A stretch of DNA of 64,000 nt, taken from positions 1 to 64,000 of the forward strand of contig QCIP01000006.1 of the NCBI GenBank assembly GCA_003216615.1. Direction: 5' to 3'. Under the pieces are notes generated by a model. The model was not told the origin of the DNA, did not search any database, and saw only the letters and a program-made list of their open reading frames with translations. Positions 32,893 through 43,689 of the stretch are shown here, in pieces. The DNA is from Prochlorococcus sp. AG-402-M15. GTDB taxonomy: Bacteria > Cyanobacteriota > Cyanobacteriia > PCC-6307 > Cyanobiaceae. Each line of letters opens with the position of its first letter. The stretch's first letter is position 1. The translations under genes were made by a program, and so were the position numbers.

Positions 32893-32951
32893 TAAAAAAG
32901 CCCGATTAATCGGGCGATTTAGTGTGTGAGGAGTATGGGGTTTCCCCCATC
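32893..32951 (-). ncRNA. yfr1: Small RNA Yfr1
   Basis: The minus strand has the full Yfr1 layout: a 5' hairpin TGGGG-GAAA-CCCCA (32936-32949), the ultraconserved single-stranded ACTCCTCACACAC (32922-32934), and a terminator stem GCCCGATTAATCGGGC (32900-32915) with a T-run. Its place between guaB and trxA is the known location in Prochlorococcus and Synechococcus. Yfr1 is known to block translation of target mRNAs, including outer-membrane porins, by pairing through the UCCUCACAC core. A TATTAT-type -10 lies just upstream on the minus strand (around 32956-32964). Confidence 0.95.
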
Positions 32952-33034
32952 GCTTAATAATAACTCCTAATGCGAAATTTGTTCAATTTAATGATTAATT
33001 TACTAAAGTTGTATAGTTTTTTGATCTAAATAAA

Positions 33035-34210
33035 CTACTTACCCATCCCAAGCTGCTGAGCTTTTTGATAAACCTTACCCTCTGTAAGAAGAGATGGAGC
33101 AATAACAATTTCAACCTCTTGCATTTCTTTGATGTTTTTAGCACCAAGAGTACTCATTGATGTTCTAATAGCCCCTAATAAATTATGTGTACCATCATCA
33201 AGCAAAGCAGGGCCTTTGATTATCCTTTCTAAGGAACCTGAAGAGCCAACTTCAATTCTTGTACCTCGTGGCAACAAAGGGCTGGGAGTAGCCATACCCC
33301 AATGAAATCCTTTACCTGGAGAATTGGAGGATTTAGCTATTGGCGAGCCAATCATAACAGCATCTGCACCACATGCTAAACATTTACAAATATCTCCGCC
33401 AGTCACAATTCCTCCATCCCCAATAATAGGAATATAACAACCACTTTCTTTAAAATAATCATCTCTCGCCGAACTACAATCAGCAATTGCAGTTGCCTGA
33501 GGTATTCCAATCCCTAATACCCCTCTTGAGGTACATGCAGCTCCAGGTCCTATCCCAACCATTAATCCTGAGACTCCAGCATGCATAAGAAGTTTAGCAA
33601 CTTCGTAAGTAACACAATTACCAGCTACGACTGGTACCTTCATAGATTGACAGAGATCTTTAATATTTAAGGTTTCCTTACCTTCCATACTAAGATGCTC
33701 AGTTGAAACAACCGTTCCTTGAAGGAAGAATAAATCTAATTTGGAATTATTAAGTGTTTCTTTAAATTTAATGGCGGCTTGAGGAGTTCCACTAAACGCA
33801 GCAATACCTCCTAGTTCTTTGACCTCGTTTATTCTCTGTAAAATTAATTCCTCCTTGACGGGTTCTCTATAGATCTTCTGCATTAATGGAACAAACTCAT
33901 TTTTTCCGACTGATGCTATTTGATTAAATATTTCATCAGGATTTTTATATCGTGTTTGTATGCCCTCCATATTAATGACCCCTAGAGCACCTAATTTGGT
34001 AAGTTCTACAGCGGTATTAACATCGACAACGCTGTCCATGGCGCTAGCTACAATTGGGACTTCTCTCTTAAAATCACCTATTAACCATGATGGATCAGTT
34101 AAATCGTAATCAAGTGTTCTTCTACCAGGAACTAAAGCTATTTCGTCAATGCCATAAGCCCTTCTGACTTTTTTGTTTAATCCAAGTTCAATATTCACGG
34201 AATTTTTCAT
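33035..34210 (-). CDS. guaB: IMP dehydrogenase-family protein (GuaB3 type)
   Basis: A 391-residue IMP dehydrogenase-like TIM barrel. Catalytic C226 lies in the loop 'VGIGPGAACTSRGVLG', followed by 'AIADCSSARDDYF' and the phosphate-binding 'IIGDGGIVTGGDICKCLACGADAVMIGSP'. The roughly 120-residue CBS pair present in typical GuaB is missing; residues 80-110 run straight on, which matches the short GuaB3 branch found in actinobacteria and cyanobacteria. Its reaction may therefore differ (GMP reduction or IMP oxidation). Upstream of Yfr1. Confidence 0.88.
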   Translation of the reverse strand: MKNSVNIELGLNKKVRRAYGIDEIALVPGRRTLDYDLTDPSWLIGDFKREVPIVASAMDSVVDVNTAVELTKLGALGVINMEGIQTRYKNPDEIFNQIASVGKNEFVPLMQKIYREPVKEELILQRINEVKELGGIAAFSGTPQAAIKFKETLNNSKLDLFFLQGTVVSTEHLSMEGKETLNIKDLCQSMKVPVVAGNCVTYEVAKLLMHAGVSGLMVGIGPGAACTSRGVLGIGIPQATAIADCSSARDDYFKESGCYIPIIGDGGIVTGGDICKCLACGADAVMIGSPIAKSSNSPGKGFHWGMATPSPLLPRGTRIEVGSSGSLERIIKGPALLDDGTHNLLGAIRTSMSTLGAKNIKEMQEVEIVIAPSLLTEGKVYQKAQQLGMGK

Positions 34211-34378
34211 TTATTCTGATTAAATTAACAACTAACGGGGTAATAAGCCAAGGTTTATTCAAAAACAAAAGGTTTTTTTTTTAATTTATGTGTAAATGTG
34301 AGTATTTGGGAATTAAATATATTTTTTTTTTAATTCATTATGACAATCAGTGATTATTATTAAAGAAAGATTTTATGT

Positions 34379-36976
34379 ATGTCTGATATTGTAGATTCCG
34401 GTAATTCTGGATTAAACGAAGATAACGATCGAATTATTCAGACCGACTTAAGAAATGAGATGTCTCGTTCTTATCTCGAGTATGCAATGAGCGTTATAGT
34501 TGGTCGCGCGCTTCCAGATGCAAGGGATGGATTAAAGCCTGTTCATAGAAGAATTCTTTATGCAATGTATGAACTTGGTTTGACCAGCAGTAGACCCTAC
34601 AGAAAATGTGCAAGGGTTGTTGGAGAAGTACTTGGTAAATACCATCCCCATGGAGATACTGCCGTCTATGATGCTTTGGTAAGGATGGCCCAGGATTTCT
34701 CTATGAGGATGCCACTTATAGATGGTCATGGAAACTTTGGTTCTGTTGATAACGATCCTCCCGCAGCAATGCGATATACAGAATCTCGTCTACAGTCTCT
34801 TACAGATGAAAGTTTACTAGAGGATATTGAATCTGAAACTGTAGATTTCTCTGATAACTTTGACGGTTCTCAACAAGAGCCAACAGTTTTACCTGCAAGA
34901 ATCCCTCAACTACTTTTAAATGGATCATCTGGAATAGCAGTGGGAATGGCAACTAATATTCCACCTCATAACTTAGGAGAATTAATAAACGGTCTTAAAT
35001 CAATCATTAAAAACCCTTCGATTGAAGATAGAGAGCTTTTTGAACTCATTAAAGGTCCTGATTTTCCCACTGGGGGTCAAATCTTAGGAAGAGATGGTAT
35101 TAGAGAAACTTTTAAAACAGGAAGAGGTTCAATAACGATGAGAGGTGTAGCAAATATTGAGCAAATTAAATCAGCTGGTAGGGCAGAAAAAGATGCAGTA
35201 ATAGTTACAGAACTCCCTTTTCAAACCAATAAAGCAGCCTTAATAGAGAAAATTGCAGACTTGGTCAATGAGAAAAAATTAGAGGGCATATCTGATATCA
35301 GAGATGAAAGCGATCGAGATGGAATGAGAATCGTTATAGAGCTAAAAAGAGATGCCTATCCACAAGTAGTTTTAAATAATCTATTTAAGTTAACTCCTCT
35401 TCAAAATAACTTTAGTGCGAATATCCTAGCTCTAGTTAAAGGAGAACCCACAACTCTCTCACTTAGGAAAATGCTAGATGTATTTCTTGATTTTAGGATA
35501 GAGACTATACGGCGAAGAACAGGGTTTTTACTAAAAAAGGCAGAAGAAAGAGATCACATCGTAAAAGGCCTTTTATTAGCCTTGGGTGATATGGATGAAA
35601 TTATCAATCTAATAAGATCAGCGAAAGATACAATTTCAGCTCGAGAAAAATTACAAAATGACCATGAGTTATCTTCTAAACAAGCAGAAGCAATTTTACA
35701 AATGCAGTTAAGAAGATTAACAGCTCTAGAAGCAGATAAAATCAAAGATGAACATAATGAATTAACTCAGAAAATAAACCAATATCAACAAATATTGAAT
35801 AGTAAAGAAAGGATTTTTGAAATTATTCTTGAAGAAATTAATAAAATTGATGAAAGATTTTCTTCTCCTAGAAAAACAGAAATATTAGATTTAGGTGGTG
35901 GTCTAGATGATATTGATCTCATAGCGAATGACAGGTCCGTAGTTTTATTAACTGAAGCAGGTTATTTAAAAAGGATGCCTATTAATGAATTTGAATCTAC
36001 CAGTCGTGGGTCAAGGGGTAAATCTGGAACAAAGACCAAAGGAGATGACGAGGTCAAATTATTTATAAGCTGTAACGATCATGATACTCTTTTACTTTTC
36101 AGTGATAGAGGAGTCGCTTATGCTCTCCCTGCATATAGAGTTCCTATGAGTAGCAGAACCGCAAAAGGCACTCCATCAGTTCAACTCCTCCCGATACCTA
36201 GAGAAGAGAAAATAACTTCACTAGTCGCCGTAGATTCTTTTGATAATGATTATTATTTATTAATGCTAACTAGGGCTGGATTTATAAAAAGAACTTCACT
36301 TTCTGCTTTCTCAAAAATTCGTTCAAATGGATTAATAGCAATTAATCTTGAGGATGGAGACGCACTAAAATGGGTCAGATTATCAAAAGAAGGCGATAGT
36401 GTTTTAATTGGATCAAGAACAGGAATGGCGATTCATTTCAGATTAGATATTAACGAATTAAGGCCACTTGGCAGGACGGCAAGGGGTGTTAAATCTATGA
36501 ACCTGAGAAAAGGAGATAATCTAGTTTCCATGGATGTTTTGACATCTGACTTAGCTGATCAATTGGCTAAAAATGAGGATCTTACTAAAGAAATTAATGA
36601 GAATCTTGAAGTCAACTCTTCAGAAGGTCCTTGGGTATTAATAGCCAGTGCATTTGGATTAGGAAAGAGAGTGCCAGTAATTCAGTTTAGATTACAAAGA
36701 AGAGCAGGGATGGGTTTAAGAGCGATAAAATTCAGAATTAAAGATGATGTATTAGTTTGTTTGAAGGTCCTTGGAAAAGGAGAAGAGTTACTTTTTGTAA
36801 CCGAAAAAGGTGTAATAGTTAGAACAAACGCAGATAAAATTTCTCAGCAATCTAGAGCCGCTACAGGAGTAAAATTACAAAAACTTGACGAGGGTGATCA
36901 TTTATCAGAAGTGGTATTAGTTCCTCGTGAACAAATAGAGGAAATAGACCAAACAGACTTAGGGAAAGAAAATTAA
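34379..36976 (+). CDS. gyrA: DNA gyrase subunit A
   Basis: An 865-residue type IIA topoisomerase A subunit, which cuts and rejoins DNA during supercoiling. Seen: '[14 protein letters not shown]', catalytic Y133 in 'AAMRYTES', '[12 protein letters not shown]' and six C-terminal beta-propeller blades ('[14 protein letters not shown]', '[13 protein letters not shown]', '[12 protein letters not shown]'). The GyrA box, canonically QRRGGKG, reads QRRAGMG here (773-779). That makes it GyrA rather than ParC, though with altered residues. Length is normal. Confidence 0.95.
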   Translation: MSDIVDSGNSGLNEDNDRIIQTDLRNEMSRSYLEYAMSVIVGRALPDARDGLKPVHRRILYAMYELGLTSSRPYRKCARVVGEVLGKYHPHGDTAVYDALVRMAQDFSMRMPLIDGHGNFGSVDNDPPAAMRYTESRLQSLTDESLLEDIESETVDFSDNFDGSQQEPTVLPARIPQLLLNGSSGIAVGMATNIPPHNLGELINGLKSIIKNPSIEDRELFELIKGPDFPTGGQILGRDGIRETFKTGRGSITMRGVANIEQIKSAGRAEKDAVIVTELPFQTNKAALIEKIADLVNEKKLEGISDIRDESDRDGMRIVIELKRDAYPQVVLNNLFKLTPLQNNFSANILALVKGEPTTLSLRKMLDVFLDFRIETIRRRTGFLLKKAEERDHIVKGLLLALGDMDEIINLIRSAKDTISAREKLQNDHELSSKQAEAILQMQLRRLTALEADKIKDEHNELTQKINQYQQILNSKERIFEIILEEINKIDERFSSPRKTEILDLGGGLDDIDLIANDRSVVLLTEAGYLKRMPINEFESTSRGSRGKSGTKTKGDDEVKLFISCNDHDTLLLFSDRGVAYALPAYRVPMSSRTAKGTPSVQLLPIPREEKITSLVAVDSFDNDYYLLMLTRAGFIKRTSLSAFSKIRSNGLIAINLEDGDALKWVRLSKEGDSVLIGSRTGMAIHFRLDINELRPLGRTARGVKSMNLRKGDNLVSMDVLTSDLADQLAKNEDLTKEINENLEVNSSEGPWVLIASAFGLGKRVPVIQFRLQRRAGMGLRAIKFRIKDDVLVCLKVLGKGEELLFVTEKGVIVRTNADKISQQSRAATGVKLQKLDEGDHLSEVVLVPREQIEEIDQTDLGKEN

Positions 36977-36998
36977 AATTAATTGTTAATTAGATAAT

Positions 36999-38210
36999 AT
37001 GGAAATACTCGATATTTTAATTTTAGGATCTGGCCCTGCAGCATTATGTTTAGCATCAGAATTAGCCAATCAAAATTTATTTATAAAGGGAATATCAACT
37101 AAATCTCCAAATGAAAAATGGGAGAATACTTATGGTATATGGGCATCTGAGTTAGAGGAATTAGGATTAGAGTCTTTGTTATCTCACCGATGGTGTAAAA
37201 CAGTTAGTTTTTTTGGAAACGGGGAAAATAAAAAAGGGGATGCTCCGACAAAACATAACTATGATTATGGTTTAATAAATCAAGAAGCTTTTCAAAATGA
37301 ACTTTTGAAAAAATGTAAAGGCATTGAATGGTTGAATGAAACGGCAAAAGATATCATAGAGGAAAACAAACTATCTGAGGTAATTTGTTCTTCAGGTCTA
37401 AGAATAAAGGCTAGGTTAGTTATTGATGCAAGTGGTCATAAAAGTAATTTTGTAAAAAGACCAGTTCAAAATGAAATCGCTCAACAAGCTGCTTATGGAA
37501 TTGTGGGCAAATTTTCATCGCCACCTGTTAATAAAGAACAGTTTGTTTTAATGGATTTTCGTCCAAATCATTTAAACAACGAAGAAAAGTTATCATCTCC
37601 TTCCTTTCTTTATGCAATGGATCTAGGGAATGAAACTTTTTTTGTTGAAGAAACATCATTAGCTAGTTATCCTGCATTATCACAAGAAAATCTTAAAAAA
37701 AGACTTTTTAAAAGACTGAATAGTAAGGGTATTAAGGTAAGTGAAATTTTTCATGAAGAGAATTGCCTTTTTCCAATGAATTTACCCCTCCCATTCAAAA
37801 AACAATTTGTACTTGGTTTTGGAGGGGCCGCAAGCATGGTGCATCCTGCATCAGGATATATGATCGGTTCTTTATTAAGAAGGGCTCCACTTCTTGCAGA
37901 AAAATTAGCAATCTTTTTAAAAGAACCTAATCTAAGTTCTCTAGAGTTAGCAACAAAAGGTTGGGATATCCTATGGCCTTACGAATTAACACAAAGACAC
38001 AAACTATACCAATATGGCCTAAGAAGATTAATGAGTTTTGACGAAAGTAGATTAAGGAGCTTTTTCTCAAATTTCTTTAGATTATCAACCAAAGAATGGG
38101 TAGGTTTTCTTACAAATACACTTCCACTACCAAGACTAATTTATGTGATGAGCAAGATGTTTATAAATTCACCTCTAAAAGTTAAACTAGGAATGCTTAA
38201 GTTAAATTAG
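36999..38210 (+). CDS. crtL: Lycopene cyclase
   Basis: A 403-residue flavoprotein lycopene cyclase. N-terminal dinucleotide fold 'ILILGSGPAALCLASELA' (7-24), the cyclase motif region 'VLMDFRPNH', 'FFVEETSLASYP' and 'LGFGGAASMVHPASGYMIGSLLRRAP'. It closes the ends of lycopene to make beta (and possibly epsilon) rings for zeaxanthin and carotene in the thylakoid. Prochlorococcus has two related cyclases; the text favours beta activity, but ring specificity cannot be set from sequence alone. It starts 22 bases after gyrA. Confidence 0.9.
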   Translation: MEILDILILGSGPAALCLASELANQNLFIKGISTKSPNEKWENTYGIWASELEELGLESLLSHRWCKTVSFFGNGENKKGDAPTKHNYDYGLINQEAFQNELLKKCKGIEWLNETAKDIIEENKLSEVICSSGLRIKARLVIDASGHKSNFVKRPVQNEIAQQAAYGIVGKFSSPPVNKEQFVLMDFRPNHLNNEEKLSSPSFLYAMDLGNETFFVEETSLASYPALSQENLKKRLFKRLNSKGIKVSEIFHEENCLFPMNLPLPFKKQFVLGFGGAASMVHPASGYMIGSLLRRAPLLAEKLAIFLKEPNLSSLELATKGWDILWPYELTQRHKLYQYGLRRLMSFDESRLRSFFSNFFRLSTKEWVGFLTNTLPLPRLIYVMSKMFINSPLKVKLGMLKLN

Positions 38211-38215
38211 TATTA

Positions 38216-39799
38216 TTATTTTCGCCAATCATCAATATTAATATCTGGGAAAACTCTATCTTCTTCCTCAATATCTGCAAGAAATTTCAAATTAATATTG
38301 GAATGGTTTTTAATCATCCCAACTAATTTCCAGAACCTTAACAAGTGTCTTTCTATCCTCTCTTTTGCAAGCTCAGTTGTAGTTCCTGCTCTTAGGATAA
38401 AACTCCAATCAGAGGATTCAGAAAGAAGTAATTCTCTTGCTGCTTGTTTGAAAAGTCTTGGAGATAAATCATTATTAAAATTTTTCGAGCATAAATCAAC
38501 AAAAGTTGAACCTGCTTTTGTGATTTCTGGAACTATCCATGCATTTGCATCATTAATCCAGTAATTATGGTAACCCCCTTGCCCCCAGCTTGACGGCGAT
38601 GGGTCACAAATCTGAAGATTTGGCTTCTGTAGTAAGAATTCTTTTAAATTTATAAGCTTAATTGAATATTTACTGGAGTTTTTTAAAATATTCTCAATAA
38701 AAAAAGGTCCCTCATACCACCAATGACCAAATAACTCCGCATCAAATGGAGCTACCAATAGAGGCTTAAAGGAAGATGATAAAGTTAAATTTTCTAATTG
38801 TTTAGATCTCGCTAAAAGATAAGCATCAGCATGTTCTACAGCTTTCTTTTTGGCTTCATTTTCTAAGTAAAACTCTTTTTCCCCTAATGGTACGTTTTCA
38901 TCTGTAATCTTATGAAACTTTAAACCCAAAGGTCTTTTAGTTAAAATGCCTTTCTTTTGGAGCTGAGAGATGGGTAATTCCCACCCCAAATCTTTATGAA
39001 ATTCTCTATAAACTTTGTCGCCAGGGAACCCATCCTTGGAAGACCAAACTGGTAAGGTTGACTCACTATCTCTTCCGAAGAATGCGACTCCTTTTTTCGA
39101 GCAGATTGGGGCGTAAACACCATACCTAGGCCTCGGTGTAGAATTTAGAATCCCATGACCGTCTAAGATTGCATATCTAATTCCAGAATTAAATAGTAAT
39201 TCATCTAAATTTTCATAATATGCACATTCAGGTAACCAAATACCTAAAGGCTTTTTCCCAAAAATATTTTCATGGCTCTTAATTGCTGTATTAATTTGTC
39301 CTTTAACTGTTTCAGGATTCTCTCTTAGAATTGGCAAATATCCGTGTGTAGCAGCACAAGTAAGAATATCCAAATTTCCAGAGTTATTTAAAACTCTAAA
39401 CTTCTCAATTAAATTTCCAGAACATTTTTGCCAGTATAAAAATTTGTCGTTCAAATTTTTAATTAAAAATGCAGAAGCATTTTTTTCTTCTTGTGGTAAT
39501 TCGTTTAAAAAAGAATTCCTCATTTTAATCCAAATTGGGAAGGTTTCTTGAATTTTTTTATTATCTAAAAGCGATAATAATGTTGGAGACAAACTAATAG
39601 TTAGTTTTGTGTTTAAGGGATTTTCATTTTTGGATGATTCTATTGATTGAAGGAGTGGTATATAACATTCCAATATCGCCTGAAATAACCAATCCTCTTC
39701 TAATGAGTTTTTTTCATTTTTCCTGACATAAGGAAGATGAGCATGTAAAACTATCGCTAACTGGCCTAAAAAACTTTTTTTGGGGTATTGCCCATTCAT
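38216..39799 (-). CDS. GH57 family 1,4-alpha-glucan branching enzyme
   Basis: A 527-residue glycoside hydrolase 57 enzyme with the DUF1957 C-terminal helical domain. Seen: HAHLPYVR (19-26), nucleophile E191 in 'GIWLPECAYYENL', acid/base D353 in 'VAPFDAELFGHWWYEGP', and 'LRAGTTTELAKERIERHL' in the helical domain. Such enzymes make alpha-1,6 branches in glycogen; the assignment over alpha-amylase rests on the 'LPECAYY' and DUF1957 features. It converges with crtL. Confidence 0.88.
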   Translation of the reverse strand: MNGQYPKKSFLGQLAIVLHAHLPYVRKNEKNSLEEDWLFQAILECYIPLLQSIESSKNENPLNTKLTISLSPTLLSLLDNKKIQETFPIWIKMRNSFLNELPQEEKNASAFLIKNLNDKFLYWQKCSGNLIEKFRVLNNSGNLDILTCAATHGYLPILRENPETVKGQINTAIKSHENIFGKKPLGIWLPECAYYENLDELLFNSGIRYAILDGHGILNSTPRPRYGVYAPICSKKGVAFFGRDSESTLPVWSSKDGFPGDKVYREFHKDLGWELPISQLQKKGILTKRPLGLKFHKITDENVPLGEKEFYLENEAKKKAVEHADAYLLARSKQLENLTLSSSFKPLLVAPFDAELFGHWWYEGPFFIENILKNSSKYSIKLINLKEFLLQKPNLQICDPSPSSWGQGGYHNYWINDANAWIVPEITKAGSTFVDLCSKNFNNDLSPRLFKQAARELLLSESSDWSFILRAGTTTELAKERIERHLLRFWKLVGMIKNHSNINLKFLADIEEEDRVFPDINIDDWRK

Positions 39800-40024
39800 A
39801 CTTTTTAAAATTTATGCCTGTAATTCTATAAAAAATCAGAGTTAACCTTTTATAAAAAGGAAGCTTTAAACTTAAAACAATACTTTAATATTTAAAATTT
39901 TTTATTTTTTTTTCAGAATTTTAACCAATATTGTAAATAATATGCCTGTAGCGAGTTTTTTATTGAACAAAATCTAGTCAATTTTTTTTAATTAGCTTAA
40001 TATAAGCTTAAGTAATACCTGATA

Positions 40025-41653
40025 ATGTCTAAAGATCCTGGAAGAATTTTGATCTTTGATACAACTCTTCGAGATGGAGAGCAATCTCCTGGTGCCAGTT
40101 TAAATCTTGAAGAAAAGCTTGCTATCGCACACCAATTGGCAAGATTAGGAGTAGATGTAATTGAAGCTGGATTTCCTTTCGCAAGTCACGGAGATTTTAA
40201 AGCTGTAAATAAAATTGCCAATGCTGTAGGGAAAGAGAATGGTCCCATAATATGCGGTTTAGCTAGAGCGTCCAAAGGTGACATAAAAGCATGTTATGAA
40301 GCAGTAAGTCCAGCTCCCAAGAAAAGAATTCACACTTTTATTGCCACAAGTGATATTCATCTTAAACATAAACTAAAAAAATCTAGAAAAGATGTTCTTC
40401 AAATAGTTCCAGAAATGGTTAATTATGCAAAATCTCTGGTAGATGATATTGAGTTTTCTTGTGAAGATGCCTCAAGGAGTGATCCTGAGTTTTTGTACGA
40501 AGTAATTCAATTAGCAATTTCTGCAGGGGCTACAACAATAAATATCCCTGATACCGTTGGGTTTACAACTCCTAGTGAATTTGGGAAATTAATTGCCGAT
40601 ATAAATAAAAATGTTCCAAATGTTGATGATGCAGTAATCTCTGTTCATGGTCATAATGATTTAGGTTTGGCAGTTGCCAATTTTCTAGAGGCTGTAAAAA
40701 ATGGAGCAAGACAACTAGAATGTACGATTAATGGAATTGGGGAAAGAGCCGGCAATGCCTCTCTTGAAGAATTAGTAATGGCATTGCATGTTAGGAAAAG
40801 TTTTTTTAATAGTTTTTTCAAAAGAAATACAGATTCGCCAACTCCTCTTACAGCTATAAGAACAGAAGAAATAACAAAAACATCTAGGCTTGTTTCCAAC
40901 CTAACTGGAATGAATGTTCAACCTAATAAAGCAATTGTGGGGGCTAACGCTTTTGCACATGAGTCAGGCATTCATCAGGATGGGGTCTTAAAAAATAGAC
41001 TTACTTATGAAATTATCGATGCAAAAACTATTGGTTTGAGTGACAACAAAATATCATTAGGCAAACTTAGTGGAAGAAGTGCAGTAAGAGCGAGATTAGA
41101 AGAGATGGGATATGATTTGAGCAGGGAAGATTTAAATGATGCTTTTGCTCGTTTTAAGGATTTAGCTGATAGGAAAAGAGAAATCACTGATAGAGACTTA
41201 GAAGCAATAGTTAGTGAACAAGTACAGCTTCCAGAAGCTAAATTTCAATTAAGTCTTGTACAAGTAAGTTGCGGTAACGCATCTAAACCTACCGCCACCA
41301 TTACTCTTTTAAATACGGAAGATAATACTGAGGATACCGCTGTATCAATAGGGACTGGGCCTGTTGATGCTGTCTGCGAAGCATTAAATAAATTAGCTAA
41401 AGTTCCAAATGAATTAATTGAATTTTCTGTAAAGTCCGTAACAGAAGGTATTGACGCTTTGGGAGAAGTAACAATAAGAATAAGAAGGAATAATAAGATA
41501 TATTCTGGTCATTCAGCTGACACGGATGTCGTAGTTGCTGCTGCGAATGCTTACGTTAATGCTTTAAATAGGCTTGTATTTTCTGAGAAAAAAAATTCTA
41601 TTCACCCACAATTAGATAATTTAGAAAGTTCTGAAAAAACTATTTCTATCTAA
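40025..41653 (+). CDS. leuA: 2-isopropylmalate synthase
   Basis: A 542-residue enzyme of leucine synthesis, condensing acetyl-CoA with 2-ketoisovalerate. Seen: '[17 protein letters not shown]' (9-25), metal site '[18 protein letters not shown]', '[20 protein letters not shown]', '[13 protein letters not shown]' and a C-terminal LeuA dimer/regulatory domain (about residue 390 on), which gives leucine feedback inhibition. Length is normal. The 225-base upstream gap contains a weak CCTTTTATAAAAAGG palindrome, otherwise A/T-rich; no riboswitch or leader peptide was recognised. Confidence 0.95.
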   Translation: MSKDPGRILIFDTTLRDGEQSPGASLNLEEKLAIAHQLARLGVDVIEAGFPFASHGDFKAVNKIANAVGKENGPIICGLARASKGDIKACYEAVSPAPKKRIHTFIATSDIHLKHKLKKSRKDVLQIVPEMVNYAKSLVDDIEFSCEDASRSDPEFLYEVIQLAISAGATTINIPDTVGFTTPSEFGKLIADINKNVPNVDDAVISVHGHNDLGLAVANFLEAVKNGARQLECTINGIGERAGNASLEELVMALHVRKSFFNSFFKRNTDSPTPLTAIRTEEITKTSRLVSNLTGMNVQPNKAIVGANAFAHESGIHQDGVLKNRLTYEIIDAKTIGLSDNKISLGKLSGRSAVRARLEEMGYDLSREDLNDAFARFKDLADRKREITDRDLEAIVSEQVQLPEAKFQLSLVQVSCGNASKPTATITLLNTEDNTEDTAVSIGTGPVDAVCEALNKLAKVPNELIEFSVKSVTEGIDALGEVTIRIRRNNKIYSGHSADTDVVVAAANAYVNALNRLVFSEKKNSIHPQLDNLESSEKTISI

Positions 41654-41748
41654 TACTACAAATTAAATTATTTCTTAGGATTATTAAGTAGTTCTTAAAA
41701 ATAGTCTCTTAATAATGTAGATTGAATTAATAATTAAAGCAGTAAATA

Positions 41749-42141
41749 ATGAGAGAAAGGGTATTAGGATATTGGGCACTTTCGTGGTTTGGTTTAATTA
41801 GCAATATAATTGCACTTCCAATTATCGCATTAATAATAATTTATGGGCCTCCACTAAAAGTTGCAAATATAACGCTAGCTATAAGTCTTGGTTGGCCTGC
41901 TGCAATCGTTGGAATAGTTTCTTCATCAGCTCTTTTAGCAGAGAGAAAATGGGGTGTAACTCTAACTCTAGTTTCTTTATCAATGGTAATTTCTGGTATG
42001 GGTCCTTATTCAGTTGTAAGGCTCCTAACTCTTAAAGACATTTTGGGAATTGGTGGGTTTACTCTTTTAACAACATTATTAAGTACGCTAGCTCTTCTAT
42101 ATTGGTGTAATCCAAGACATCGAAGAAGTATTAGGCTATAA
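41749..42141 (+). CDS. Small polytopic membrane protein
   Basis: A 130-residue hydrophobic protein with four predicted membrane helices: about 10-33, 42-62, 70-87 and 98-118. Basic residues at both ends ('MRERVLGY' and 'RHRRSIRL') frame a compact bundle. The sequence 'GWPAAIVGIVSSSALLAERKWG' looks conserved. Family not recognised. It converges with the HD membrane protein gene with one base between stops. Confidence 0.65.
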   Translation: MRERVLGYWALSWFGLISNIIALPIIALIIIYGPPLKVANITLAISLGWPAAIVGIVSSSALLAERKWGVTLTLVSLSMVISGMGPYSVVRLLTLKDILGIGGFTLLTTLLSTLALLYWCNPRHRRSIRL

Positions 42142-42142
42142 A

Positions 42143-43615
42143 TTAAGAAAAAGTATTATTCTTGCTAGTTGGGTACTGAATTCTTCTATGTCTAATTCTT
42201 TTCCAAACATTCAAGAATGCCCTTTTTATTAAAAAAATTTCTCCCTTCGATAAATTACTTTCATCTAATTGACCATCTTTTTGACGTGAATAGATGATTC
42301 TAGATATTGTTTCCAAAGCTTCTTTATCAGATGCATTAATATTCATAGCTCTTAATGCTGCTTCACATCCATCAGCAAGCATTAAAATAGCTGTTTCTTT
42401 TGACTGAGGAACAGGGCCATTGTATCTAAAATCATCTTCATTAATCTTGATATTTTTTTCTTTAGCCTTATGAAAAAAATATCCCATTCTTAGAGTGCCT
42501 TGATGTTCTGGTATAAAATTTGCTATTGGTTTAGGTAGTCTATTTTTTCTTGCGTACTTTAATCCTTCATCAACATGCGCCTGTAATACCTCTGCACTTC
42601 TAACAGGATCATCTATTTCGTCATGTGGATTTTTTAATCCATGCTGATTTTCAATAAACCAATTAGGGGCATGTAATTTACCAACATCATGATACAAAGC
42701 TCCAGTTTTAATTAGATCAATATCACCACCAATCATTCTTGTTGCTTCCTCCGCTAAACCACATATCAATAAAGTATGTTCAAAAGTACCAGGAGCCTCA
42801 AGTGATAGTCTTCTGATGAGAGGTTTCTCTTTATCAGCCAATTCGAGTAATCTTGCTTTAGTTAATAATCCAAATATCGATTCAAAAATAGGAATAAATA
42901 AAATAGTAAAAAGCATTACTATTGCCAACAATAATGAATCTGAAAAAATATCGCCAGTAGCAAAAAAATATTCTTTTTTGTCAATGAGTGATATTTTATC
43001 TTTACCTATCAATATCCATTGACTCAAGAACGATCCAATTGGAACAAAAATTGAAAGTTGAAGTAACTGAGCTCTACTTCTTATTCTTCCTCCAAGTAGA
43101 GATACTACTGAAGCACAAACTAATAAAATTAAGAATAAATTGTTATTGATAGCTACTGCTGGGTTAGGCCAAATAAGACTCGCTATAGATACCCAAGCTA
43201 AAGCTGTGATGCTTCCCATTCCTTGAGATATTATTAACGCAGGTGGAATTATCATAGATAATGAACTTATAGTTGAAGCCAAGGCTAGTTTTGAAGACTG
43301 TACTGCTAAAAGAAGAGTTATGATCAAGATAATTTGTCTTGAAGAAATTGTTGGATTTTCTTTTCTTGAAACTAAAACCAAAATCCAGGAACTAATAAGT
43401 GCTTCAGTAAAGGTCAAAAGCCATGAGAAAATATCAGAGATATTTAAGGGGGAGATAAGAAGTAATTTATAAGAAGAAATTATTGAAATCAAAATGCATA
43501 TTAAAAAAATTATGAGATTATCAATTTTTGAAATTCTTGCTGGTTGTTTTATTGGAACCTGACTCCTCATCCATTGATAAAACAATTTTTTTAAAGTAGT
43601 TGTAATGTTTTGCAC
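42143..43615 (-). CDS. Membrane HD-domain phosphohydrolase (PgpH-like)
   Basis: A 490-residue protein with six or seven membrane helices (about residues 35-55, 65-85, 95-125, 128-150, 160-178, 185-203, 225-250) and a cytoplasmic HD domain. The HD ligands are H280 ('GTFEHTLL') and H309-D310 ('ALYHDVGKLHAPNWF'), with 'EHQGTLRMGYFFHKA' following. This matches the 7TM-HD family, in which PgpH degrades c-di-AMP. The large extracellular 7TMR-HDED domain of the family (about 250 residues) is absent here, so the signal input is reduced or lost. Confidence 0.85.
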   Translation of the reverse strand: MQNITTTLKKLFYQWMRSQVPIKQPARISKIDNLIIFLICILISIISSYKLLLISPLNISDIFSWLLTFTEALISSWILVLVSRKENPTISSRQIILIITLLLAVQSSKLALASTISSLSMIIPPALIISQGMGSITALAWVSIASLIWPNPAVAINNNLFLILLVCASVVSLLGGRIRSRAQLLQLSIFVPIGSFLSQWILIGKDKISLIDKKEYFFATGDIFSDSLLLAIVMLFTILFIPIFESIFGLLTKARLLELADKEKPLIRRLSLEAPGTFEHTLLICGLAEEATRMIGGDIDLIKTGALYHDVGKLHAPNWFIENQHGLKNPHDEIDDPVRSAEVLQAHVDEGLKYARKNRLPKPIANFIPEHQGTLRMGYFFHKAKEKNIKINEDDFRYNGPVPQSKETAILMLADGCEAALRAMNINASDKEALETISRIIYSRQKDGQLDESNLSKGEIFLIKRAFLNVWKRIRHRRIQYPTSKNNTFS

Positions 43616-43689
43616 AGAATATAATTAAATCTATTTGATTAATTTCAGATTATAGTCATGCTAGGTGTAAAAAGGAGATGTTTTTCTAA

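Noticed and set aside
39800-40024. Possible T-box or leucine leader before leuA
   Set aside because: No Leu-codon-rich frame or terminator/antiterminator pair was seen, only a weak CCTTTTATAAAAAGG palindrome.
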